From Gammaproteobacteria bacterium GWE2_37_16 (GTDB taxonomy: Bacteria; Pseudomonadota; Gammaproteobacteria; UBA9339): a DNA stretch of 38,607 nt. Every line of letters begins with the position of its first letter. The first letter of the stretch is position 1. The position numbers and the translations under genes are program-made. The stretch lies in the NCBI GenBank assembly GCA_001801285.1, contig MGXG01000005.1, positions 1 to 38,607 of the forward strand. Reading direction: 5' to 3'. Positions 25,580-33,050 of this stretch are shown here, piece by piece. The notes beneath the pieces are model-generated. The model searched no databases and was not told the DNA's origin. It saw only the letters and a program-made list of their open reading frames with translations.

Positions 25580-26626
25580 CTATTTTTTCTTTCTTATTCC
25601 TAACATTTTTTTCACTTCTTTATCAAAATCCGACTCAAGCATATGATCTTGAATAACTCGATATTTTTCAAATTCGCCTAGTGCTAGCGCCTCTGCAACA
25701 TCGTGGCTTATCTTACCAGCATTATGCAGAATTTCTCGTTCATTAAATTTGAGAAACGCATCAAGTTTTTGAACCCAATCTTTCATATACATAATAATCC
25801 CACGTTTAGCCTGCATTTCCGCATAATCAAGATACATGGTTACAATTCTATTTAGATGGTCAAGTTCATTTTCGTTTAAATAATTTTTTGCAATTATCAC
25901 ATCTGATTCGCGAATTTTACCTTTGGGTGCATTTTTCCATGTGGTAAGTCCCATGTTAGGCTTTGTGCTGCCTGTTCTTTCATAGACGATTTCCGCCGCA
26001 GTTTTGCCAGTGATAGCAAAATGAAGTTTGTTCTGCACTGTCGCATAAAACCGTTTGGTAACATCATTTTTAGAGTCATAATCTGCGCTGCACTGCGCAT
26101 AAATATCAGTAATTTTTTGATATAGCCTTCGTTCACTGGAGCGAATATCGCGAATACGGGCAAGTTGTTCTTCGAAGTAATCTTTGCCGAAAATATAATT
26201 TGGATCCTTCAGACGCTCATCATTCATCGTATATCCTTTGATAATATACTCATGTAGTCGCTCAGTTGCCCAAATTCGAAAAAGTGTTGCCTGTCTACTA
26301 TTAACGCGATAGCCAACAGAAATAATTGCGTCCAGGTTGTAAAATTCAATATTTCGCCTTACTTGTCTTTCGCCTTCATTTTGAACTTGTGCAAAATTTG
26401 CACGAGTTGCTGCAGCACCCAATTCCCCTAATTCATAAATATTTTTAAGATGCTTAGTAATTACTGATCTATCGACGCCAAACAGTTGTGCAATTTTATC
26501 TTGAGTAAGCCAGATATTCTCATCTTTGAGAAAAATCTCTACTTTTACATTACCATCTGGTGTGTTATAGAGAATTACTTCAGTAAATGAATTATTTGGA
26601 ACAATCTTTTTAGTGTTTTTTTTCAT
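25580..26626 (-). CDS. rhuM: RhuM family protein
   Basis: RhuM proteins (virulence RhuM, Fic/DOC-unrelated) are often encoded within type I restriction loci; the biochemical role is unknown. The 348-residue protein has an HTH-like N-terminal part, WLTQDKIAQLFGVDRSVITK and HLKNIYELGEL at about 39-69. The family core follows: RRNIEFYNLDAIISVGYRVN, SRQATLFRIWATERLHEYII, KDYFEEQLARIRDIRSSERR and KNYLNENELDHLNRIVTMYL. It overlaps hsdM by 4 bases (ATGA) and lies 13 bp before hsdS. It is therefore embedded between the two methyltransferase subunits and made with them. It appears intact. Confidence 0.9.
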   Translation of the reverse strand: MKKNTKKIVPNNSFTEVILYNTPDGNVKVEIFLKDENIWLTQDKIAQLFGVDRSVITKHLKNIYELGELGAAATRANFAQVQNEGERQVRRNIEFYNLDAIISVGYRVNSRQATLFRIWATERLHEYIIKGYTMNDERLKDPNYIFGKDYFEEQLARIRDIRSSERRLYQKITDIYAQCSADYDSKNDVTKRFYATVQNKLHFAITGKTAAEIVYERTGSTKPNMGLTTWKNAPKGKIRESDVIIAKNYLNENELDHLNRIVTMYLDYAEMQAKRGIIMYMKDWVQKLDAFLKFNEREILHNAGKISHDVAEALALGEFEKYRVIQDHMLESDFDKEVKKMLGIRKKK

Positions 26627-28170
26627 AAAATAAACCCAACATTTTTCAGTTGTTTTTTTATTTCTTCATCCAACCTTTTCTCTTCCGCCATTTGTTCGCC
26701 AAGTTTTTTGGTTAATTCCACCATTTTATCTGCAAACAGTATTCCGTCATCCACTTCATCTTTAATACCAACATAACGTCCTGGCGTTAGAACAAAATTA
26801 TGTTTAGTGATTTCTTCTATTTTTGCGGATTTGCAAAAGCCTTTCATGTCTTCATATTTGCCATTTTGCTTGCGCCATTCGTGGTAGGTACTAGATATTT
26901 TGGCAATATCTTCTTCGCTAAAGCCACGATGGGTGCGATCTTCCATGTAACCTACATCGCTGGCATCAATAAATAAAACTTCGCCCGTGCGTTTGCGATC
27001 GCCGTTTCCCGTGCGCTTTCTGGAAATAAACCAGATACATGCTGGAATGCCTGTGTTGTAGAAAAGCTGTTTGGGAAGAGCGACAATGCAATCCACTAAA
27101 TCATTCTCAACCAAAGTTTTGCGGATTTCGCCTTCGTTGTTGGTTTGACTGGAAAGTGAACCATTAGCTAACACACACGCCATAACGCCTTTGGGCGAGA
27201 GGTGATAAATCATATGTTGCAACCAGGCAAAATTGGCATTCGATGCTGGTGGCATACCATATTGCCAACGCGGATCATTTTGTAAAAGCTGTCCTGACCA
27301 ATCACTATCGTTAAACGGCGGATTAGCAAGAATAAAATCAGCTTTAAGATCTTTGTGTTGATCGTTTAAAAAAGATCCTTCCGTATTCCATTTTACTTGT
27401 GAGCCATCAATACCGCGTATCGCCAAATTCATGCGACACAAGCGATAAGTAGTTTGGTTGCTTTCCTGTCCATAAATAGAAATATCATCAACTTTCCCCT
27501 GATGCGACTGAATGACTTTTTCGCTCATGATGAACATACCGCCAGAACCGCAACAAGGGTCAAATACTCTGCCTTTGTAAGGCTCAACCATTTCTACCAT
27601 CAGGCGCACGATAGCTTTTGGCGTGTAAAATTGCCCGCCCTTTTTACCTTCAGCATTGGCAAATTCACCCAAAAAATATTCATAAACGCGTCCAAGTATA
27701 TCTTTGCTTTTTGCGGCAGCATTACCTAAGGCGATATTGGCAATAAGATCAATAAGCCCACCAAGTGCGGCTTTGTCTAAGTTAGGGCGCGCAAAAACTT
27801 TTGGCAAAATGCCTTTGAGAGTAGGATTTTCTTTTTCGATTGCTTCCATTGCATCATCAGCATCTTTGCCGATAGATGGAAGCTTGGCACGAGAATGGAG
27901 ATATGACCAGCGTGCGATTTGTGGGACAAAAAAAACATTTTCAGCGCGGTATTCGTCTGGATCTTCCGGGTTTGAATTAGCAAATTCGCCTTCGCCAGCT
28001 TTTATTTTGGCATAAAGTTCTTCAAAAGAATCGGAAATATATTTCAAAAATATAAGCCCAAGTACGATGTGCTTATATTCGGCAGCATCCATATTTTTAC
28101 GTAACTTGTCTGCTGTTTTAAAAAGTGTTTTTTCAAAAGATTCTATTTTGGTATTGTTATTTTTATCCAT
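26623..28170 (-). CDS. hsdM: Type I restriction-modification methyltransferase subunit HsdM
   Basis: HsdM is the N6-adenine methyltransferase of the type I complex (two copies with one HsdS). The 515-residue protein has an N-terminal helical HsdM_N domain (residues 8-140), SAM-binding motif I DPCCGSGG at 204-211, GQESN at 234-238, the catalytic motif IV NPPF at 283-286, and a late coiled coil (KMVELTKKLGEQMAEEKRLD) that contacts HsdS. It is the first gene of the island, whose genes are all minus strand and tightly packed up to rloC. The promoter should lie in 28171-28366, where an inverted repeat (28230-28245) may be an operator. Confidence 0.96.
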   Translation of the reverse strand: MDKNNNTKIESFEKTLFKTADKLRKNMDAAEYKHIVLGLIFLKYISDSFEELYAKIKAGEGEFANSNPEDPDEYRAENVFFVPQIARWSYLHSRAKLPSIGKDADDAMEAIEKENPTLKGILPKVFARPNLDKAALGGLIDLIANIALGNAAAKSKDILGRVYEYFLGEFANAEGKKGGQFYTPKAIVRLMVEMVEPYKGRVFDPCCGSGGMFIMSEKVIQSHQGKVDDISIYGQESNQTTYRLCRMNLAIRGIDGSQVKWNTEGSFLNDQHKDLKADFILANPPFNDSDWSGQLLQNDPRWQYGMPPASNANFAWLQHMIYHLSPKGVMACVLANGSLSSQTNNEGEIRKTLVENDLVDCIVALPKQLFYNTGIPACIWFISRKRTGNGDRKRTGEVLFIDASDVGYMEDRTHRGFSEEDIAKISSTYHEWRKQNGKYEDMKGFCKSAKIEEITKHNFVLTPGRYVGIKDEVDDGILFADKMVELTKKLGEQMAEEKRLDEEIKKQLKNVGFIL

Positions 28171-28229
28171 AAGTACACCATGCCCATATTTTATTAATGA
28201 TTAAGTATCTCTAGTCGAAGATAAGGAAA

Positions 28230-28245
28230 CTATATTTTAATATAG
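28230..28245. promoter_or_regulatory. Inverted repeat upstream of hsdM (candidate operator)
   Basis: CTATATT at 28230-28236 is inverted as AATATAG at 28239-28245 with a 2-base centre. It lies about 60 bases upstream of the hsdM start. The position suits a repressor site controlling island expression. No binding protein can be assigned, and AT-rich palindromes occur by chance. Confidence 0.3.
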
Positions 28246-28257
28246 ATATGTAAGGTA

Positions 28258-28285
28258 AATTGCTATATAAATCAATATGTTATTT
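28258..28285 (+). repeat. mraY start-region sequence, copy 2 of 3
   Basis: This is an exact 28-base match to the mraY leader and first three codons (5503-5530, minus strand). Here it lies on the plus strand in the tsaD-hsdM gap, against the direction of both neighbours. The ATG (28277-28279) opens a 28-codon frame to 28363, beginning Met-Leu-Phe like MraY but otherwise unrelated and overlapping the tsaD terminator. It marks the edge of the restriction island. Confidence 0.75.
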
Positions 28286-28316
28286 TTAATGTTGCAATTT
28301 TTTGCTTTTAAATTAT

Positions 28317-28337
28317 CAAAAAACATCGCAGAGCGAT
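28317..28337 (-). terminator. Rho-independent terminator of tsaD
   Basis: On the minus strand ATCGC-TCT-GCGAT (28325-28337) forms a 5-bp stem followed by G and six T's. It sits 30 bases after the tsaD stop codon and separates tsaD transcription from hsdM. A near-identical structure follows murF. Confidence 0.7.
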
Positions 28338-28366
28338 TCATTAATTCAAAATTTAAAATTTAAAAT

Positions 28367-29380
28367 TCAACATTTCTTTGTCACTCCAATCTCCCACCGC
28401 GGTAAAATTTTAATGGCAAGATCGCCCTTCTGCCCGAGCAATAAATGTCTATAACCAGTGTATGCAATCATCGCACCATTATCGGTACAAAACTCTAAGC
28501 GCGGGTAATAAACGCTTGCCCTTTCATCATGTGCCAATTTTTGCAATTGTGTGCGTAAAACGAGGTTTGCGCTAACGCCACCTGCTACCACTAACCGAGT
28601 TAATTGGGTTTGTTGCAAAGCGCGTTTACATTTAATGCGCAAAGTATCAATGACCGCTTCTTGAAATGCGTAAGCAATATCAGCTTTGGTTTGTGGATCA
28701 TCACCAAATTCATGCAAAGTATTTAAAGAAAAAGTTTTCAATCCGCTAAAACTAAAATCAAGTCCTGGGCGATTCACCATCGGGCGCGGAAAGCGAAAAC
28801 GTTTTGGATTGCCAAGCTTTGCCAAATTTGCTAAAGCAGGACCACCCGGATATGGCAAACCTAAAATCTTACCCACTTTATCAAAAGCTTCACCTGCAGC
28901 ATCATCCACGCTTTCACCTAAAATTTGATATTTGCCAATATCTTCAACCTGCACTAAAAGCGTATGTCCACCAGAAACAAGTAACGCAATAAACGGAAAT
29001 TCAGGCGGATTTTCTTCCAGCATTGGTGCTAATAAATGCGCTTCCATGTGATGCACACCAATGGCAGGAATTTTACAGGCAAATGCAAAACTGGTCGCAA
29101 CTGCCGCTCCAACTAACAAGGCACCAACCAAGCCAGGACCTGCTGTATAAGCCACTGCATCAAGATCGGTTTTATTGAGATTTGCTTTCACCAAAACTTC
29201 TTCCAGAAGCGGAATTACTTTACGCACATGATCACGCGATGCTAATTCGGGAACAATGCCCCCATAAACAGCGTGCATGGCTATTTGACTATGTAAAGCG
29301 TGTGACAATAAACCGCATTCCGAATCATAAATCGCAATCCCGGTTTCATCACAAGAAGTTTCAATACCTAAAACGCGCAT
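28367..29380 (-). CDS. tsaD: tRNA N6-adenosine threonylcarbamoyltransferase TsaD
   Basis: TsaD transfers the threonylcarbamoyl group to A37 of ANN-decoding tRNAs, working with TsaB, TsaC and TsaE. At 337 residues it equals the E. coli protein. It shows VLGIETSCDETGIAIYD at the N-terminus, the metal-binding HMEAH with H111 and H115, ALLVSGGHTLLVQV, VDDAAGEAFDKVGK and VVAGGVSANLVLR. The start at 29380 gives the standard N-terminus. It ends before a clear terminator, so it appears monocistronic. The 5' side is a 273-bp gap occupied by an unusual inverted-repeat element. Confidence 0.97.
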   Translation of the reverse strand: MRVLGIETSCDETGIAIYDSECGLLSHALHSQIAMHAVYGGIVPELASRDHVRKVIPLLEEVLVKANLNKTDLDAVAYTAGPGLVGALLVGAAVATSFAFACKIPAIGVHHMEAHLLAPMLEENPPEFPFIALLVSGGHTLLVQVEDIGKYQILGESVDDAAGEAFDKVGKILGLPYPGGPALANLAKLGNPKRFRFPRPMVNRPGLDFSFSGLKTFSLNTLHEFGDDPQTKADIAYAFQEAVIDTLRIKCKRALQQTQLTRLVVAGGVSANLVLRTQLQKLAHDERASVYYPRLEFCTDNGAMIAYTGYRHLLLGQKGDLAIKILPRWEIGVTKKC

Positions 29381-29454
29381 TTTTGCTGATGCTCCATACC
29401 ATGGATAAAGAGTTGATTATGGTAAATACCAAAAATCTGTAAATAATTAAAAAA

Positions 29455-29578
29455 TACCGTATTGTTAAAGCTCAAAAATTGTTGTATTTTTTGGGGTGGG
29501 ACGGCGGGATACACTGAGCCAACCCCACCCTGCCGCCCGAATTAGAATACAGAATTTTTTGAGATAAACAATACCGTA
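29455..29578. repeat. Inverted-repeat element with G-rich/C-rich centre (family A, copy 1)
   Basis: TACCGTATTGTT (29455-29466), then CTCAAAAATTGTTGTATT (29471-29488), is imperfectly inverted at 29546-29578. Between the arms, TTGGGGTGGGACGGCGGG (29491-29508) is followed 12 bases later by AACCCCACCCTGCCGCCC (29521-29538). The second is the base-by-base complement of the first in the same direction, 18 of 18. The element fills the tsaD-recJ gap. Related sequences lie at 34846-34899 and 36574-36682. Confidence 0.7.
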
Positions 29579-29653
29579 GTTTTAAATTTTATCCAACTTT
29601 GCCAGAACTTTTTGATAAGTTACTAATCATATTTTTTCGCTGGCTAATATGAA

Positions 29654-31381
29654 TTAAATCTCCTGTAAATGCTCTATAATTAACTGTAAATAATAATTAT
29701 CATTGTATTCGTTTACATCCAAACGATAAACAATATGAACTTTTTTGCAACGCTCATTTGGCCAATGCTTCAAATCAGCATTAAATCGAATTGCATCACA
29801 GACCATATTACTCCCACCGGGTATTGCTAAAAACATTTTCAGATGCTTTTGTCCCACTAATTTTTGTTGCAAAACGTTAAAATCTCCTTCAAATACCGGA
29901 TCAGGAAATTCTTGTCCCCATGGACCAGCTTTACGCAATATTTTAGCTGTCGTTAAACAAATATTTTCAGGCTCTAATTCACCATCGGTATAAATTTTTG
30001 CTTGCAAATCTTCTTCCTTCAGATGCTTCTCTACTTCCGCAATAAATGCTGCATTGAACGCTTCGTAATTTTGGCGACGCAAACTTAAACCAACCGCCAT
30101 GGCGTGACCGCCAAATTTAGTAATCAAATCCGGATAAGAAGCGGCAATATTACTCAAAACATCACGCAAATGTAAACCCGTTACCGAACGCCCCGATCCT
30201 TTAATTTCCTCATCGTTCAAAGCAGCAAAAGCAATGACCGGTCGATGCACGCGTTCTTTAATACGGGACGCCAAAATACCAACAACACCAATATGCCAAT
30301 TTGGATCAAAAATACAAAGCCCATGTGGCAAGTTTTGTTGTAAAGATAAACTAGCTAAAGCTAACAAAGCCTGCTGCTGCATATCGCTTTCAATTTCGCG
30401 CCTAGTATCATTCAAATCATTTAGTGCTTTAGCCATTTGCGCTGCATGTTCAGCATCATCACTCAATAAACATTCTACGCCTAATGACATATCATCCAAG
30501 CGCCCAGCCGCATTCAGGCGCGGCGCAACTGCATATCCCAAATCAGACGTTGTAATCTGTTCATAATCACGTTTCGCTATCTGCAATAAAGCTTTAATAC
30601 CAACACGACATTCTCCGGAACGTATTCTCTCCAAGCCTTGCTGCACCAAAATTCGGTTATTGTAATCAAGTGGTACTAAATCGGCGACCGTTCCCAAGGC
30701 AACTAAATCTAAAAATTGCGCTAAATTCGGCTCAAGAATTCCTCGTTGTTGAAACCAGCCGATTTGACGTAAACGACTACGCAGAGCCAACATCAAATAA
30801 AAAACCACACCAACACCAGCTAGAGCTTTGCTTGGAAAAATATCTTCTGCTTGGCTAGGATTGATAATTGCAACAGCATCTGGTAATTCAAATGGCGGCA
30901 AATGATGATCGGTAACTAAAACTTTTATCCCCAATTGATTGGCAGCCGCAACGCCAGCATGACTGGATATGCCATTATCAACAGTAATAATTAAATCGGG
31001 TTGCATAGTTGCGGCAACAGCAACAATTTCAGGTGTTAGTCCATAACCGAATTCAAAACGATTAGGAATCAGATAGGTAACATTATGAAAACCAAAAGCG
31101 CGTAGTGCCAAAACTGCCAAAGCGGTACTCGTCGCACCATCAGCATCAAAATCACCAATAATCAAAATTCTCTCTTGTTTAGTAAGAGCCGCAATTAAAC
31201 AATCAACACCAAGGTCAATGTTTTTTAAAGCAGCAAAATGAGCCAAGTTCTTCAAATCATAAGCAACTTCATCGGGAGATGTCACTCCTCGTGCTGCATA
31301 AAGACGCTGTAGTAAAGGTGGTAAATTACTTGCCTGTAACTTTTCATCAACGATTGCTCGACGACGGAGAATTATTTTCAT
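29654..31381 (-). CDS. recJ: Single-stranded-DNA exonuclease RecJ
   Basis: RecJ is a 5'-3' single-strand exonuclease of recombination and mismatch repair. From the ATG at 31379-31381 it has 575 residues (E. coli 577). AAAAGGCA about 7 bases upstream supports this start over the 32-codon longer open frame from 31477. DHH-family motifs are IIGDFDADGATST (D77, D79, D81), ITVDNGIS, VTDHHLPP and, later, GGHAMAVGLS of DHHA1. The C-terminal OB-fold part runs to the end. It lies 131 bp after ddl and probably has its own or a ddl-linked promoter. Confidence 0.95.
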   Translation of the reverse strand: MKIILRRRAIVDEKLQASNLPPLLQRLYAARGVTSPDEVAYDLKNLAHFAALKNIDLGVDCLIAALTKQERILIIGDFDADGATSTALAVLALRAFGFHNVTYLIPNRFEFGYGLTPEIVAVAATMQPDLIITVDNGISSHAGVAAANQLGIKVLVTDHHLPPFELPDAVAIINPSQAEDIFPSKALAGVGVVFYLMLALRSRLRQIGWFQQRGILEPNLAQFLDLVALGTVADLVPLDYNNRILVQQGLERIRSGECRVGIKALLQIAKRDYEQITTSDLGYAVAPRLNAAGRLDDMSLGVECLLSDDAEHAAQMAKALNDLNDTRREIESDMQQQALLALASLSLQQNLPHGLCIFDPNWHIGVVGILASRIKERVHRPVIAFAALNDEEIKGSGRSVTGLHLRDVLSNIAASYPDLITKFGGHAMAVGLSLRRQNYEAFNAAFIAEVEKHLKEEDLQAKIYTDGELEPENICLTTAKILRKAGPWGQEFPDPVFEGDFNVLQQKLVGQKHLKMFLAIPGGSNMVCDAIRFNADLKHWPNERCKKVHIVYRLDVNEYNDNYYLQLIIEHLQEI

Positions 31382-31608
31382 GTTTTGAATGCCTTTTATT
31401 TTTTTGGGATTATGTCTATGGTTTGCATAGTTTCTAGCACCTAGCCAATTAGATCGTTTTAGATTACAAATATCCAATTGTACTTTTAAAATCTAATTTG
31501 ATCTAATTGAGTTATACGACAAAGGTATAATATATGTAAATACCGTAGTCACAAGCTTTAACCAACAATTACAAATAAAACAAAAAAAACAGCAATTTTA
31601 AGCAATCG

Positions 31609-32832
31609 TTATTTGCATTTATTTCCCAACTGAAACCCATGCAAAATATTGTTTGCATAAGACACAGTCAAATTATTTTTCTCACGATGACGTTTTAAAG
31701 CTATTTCTAACAGACGATTGGTTAGCTCGGTAAAGGTTTTACCGCGCGGCACCCAAAGATGAAAGGCTAGCGATCCGGGAATCGCATTTAACTCACAAAG
31801 ATAAATTTGATTGGTATTTTGATCAATTAAAAAATCAATTCTCACAACGCCAGCACAATTCAATCCATTAAAGGCTTGTTTGGCTAAATTTTCAATTTTA
31901 GCAGTTAACTCAGCTGATATATTGGCAGGAATTTGGCGTTTTGCACTCAGCATACCTTGTTTTTCCAGCTTTACCGTTGTATCGCAACTACCGCAACACT
32001 CTTGGCCTTTAGCTGCTATTTTACCACTACCGCAATATTTATCCTGATAGGACAAAAATTCGCCACTATTAAATAATTCTTCGCAAACAGAAGTTTCAGC
32101 AAATTCGTGGTCCCCAAGAACAGCACAATTAACTTCTTTGAGATTAGTAATTTTCGGTTCGATCAAGATACGAGAAGCCATACTCACAGCCAAATCAACC
32201 GCATCTTCCAATTCCTGGCTATTATTAACCGCACTGACACCGACACTTGAGCCAAGATTGGCTGGTTTGACCATCAAAGGATAAGGAAACTTAGCCTGAA
32301 TTTTTGTGACAACCTGATCTTTATTATCAATCCATTCCTCCGTATAAAAACAAAAATCGTCTAAAACTGGTATTTGTAAAGTCCGCAGCAATATTTTTGC
32401 CGTAATTTTATCCATACTTAACGCAGATGCTAAAACATCACATCCAACATAAGCAATATTCATCTGCTCCAACAGTCCCTGCAAGGTACCATCTTCACCG
32501 TATGTGCCATGCGTCATAGGAAAAGCAACATCAATTTTCACCAATTCTTTTTTGGCGAACAAACTTGGTTTTGCTTTATAAATAATATGTTCACCAGCAT
32601 TTTGCGAAACTAAAATCGGCTGGCATTGGGTTAAAAGCTTTTCAAGATCACGAAAATTTTCAATATTGAGCAGCTTATCACCTGTATACCAAACTCCATG
32701 TTTAGTTATATAAACAGGCACCACCTGATATTTTTCTTTATCGATCGCCTGCATACACTGCGCTGCAGAAATAATCGAAACCTCGTGTTCAACGCTGCGA
32801 CCACCAAAAATTACCGCAATATTTAGTTTCAT
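31609..32832 (-). CDS. ddl: D-alanine--D-alanine ligase, long form with Cys-rich insertion
   Basis: Ddl joins two D-alanines with ATP for the peptidoglycan pentapeptide. The 407-residue protein starts NIAVIFGGRSVEHEVSIISA. It has YGEDGTLQGLLE, the ATP-grasp MVKPANLGSSVGVS, and ends the active site with CELNAIPGSLAFHLW. It is about 100 residues longer than E. coli DdlB. In the substrate-covering loop region it carries an insertion with C267, C279, C280 and C283 (KYCGSG...GQECCGSCD), which could bind metal or form disulfides. The C-terminus is a basic tail. The form and the murF neighbour point away from the standard gammaproteobacterial ddlB. Confidence 0.93.
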   Translation of the reverse strand: MKLNIAVIFGGRSVEHEVSIISAAQCMQAIDKEKYQVVPVYITKHGVWYTGDKLLNIENFRDLEKLLTQCQPILVSQNAGEHIIYKAKPSLFAKKELVKIDVAFPMTHGTYGEDGTLQGLLEQMNIAYVGCDVLASALSMDKITAKILLRTLQIPVLDDFCFYTEEWIDNKDQVVTKIQAKFPYPLMVKPANLGSSVGVSAVNNSQELEDAVDLAVSMASRILIEPKITNLKEVNCAVLGDHEFAETSVCEELFNSGEFLSYQDKYCGSGKIAAKGQECCGSCDTTVKLEKQGMLSAKRQIPANISAELTAKIENLAKQAFNGLNCAGVVRIDFLIDQNTNQIYLCELNAIPGSLAFHLWVPRGKTFTELTNRLLEIALKRHREKNNLTVSYANNILHGFQLGNKCK

Positions 32833-32905
32833 AAATTTTTAACTCTTAAAAATTATAGGTATTTTTTAACATTTCAAAAATTTCAAATAGTTAATTTATG
32901 ATTCC

Positions 32906-32993
32906 GTAGCCGCAGGCTGTAACCTGCAATATAATCTGCAATAAATCATATATATGCGCAACATTTGCCACGCAAGTTAAAACTTGCGGCTAC
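32906..32993. repeat. REP-like palindromes between ddl and murF (two elements)
   Basis: GTAGCCGCAGGCTGTAACCT plus GC (32906-32928) and CGCAAGTTAAAACTTGCGGC then TAC (32971-32993) are two palindromes in opposite orientation. Both have decayed loops. They occupy the ddl-murF gap of 218 bp together with a murF terminator. Another degraded arm lies near 31541-31562, upstream of recJ. Confidence 0.85.
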
Positions 32994-33014
32994 GGTAACG
33001 TTTTAACTATTGTA

Positions 33015-33037
33015 AAATAAAAACATCGCATAGCGAT
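33015..33037 (-). terminator. Rho-independent terminator of murF
   Basis: On the minus strand ATCGC-TAT-GCGAT (33025-33037) forms a 5-bp stem followed by GTTTTTATTTT, 13 bases after the murF stop. It is nearly the same as the tsaD terminator and implies that ddl is transcribed separately. Confidence 0.65.
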
Positions 33038-33050
33038 ATTCGTTCATTTC

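Noticed and set aside
25897..26163. 88-codon minus-strand frame within rhuM
   Set aside because: It is a frame-shifted shadow of rhuM; rhuM itself is intact across this region.
28277..28363. 28-codon plus-strand frame after the second mraY-start copy, as a gene
   Set aside because: It overlaps the tsaD terminator and has no ribosome binding site. It is kept only as an observation about the repeat.
31382..31477. 32-codon N-terminal extension of RecJ
   Set aside because: The family N-terminus begins at the ATG at 31381, which has an AAAAGG ribosome binding site. The extension contains low-quality sequence.
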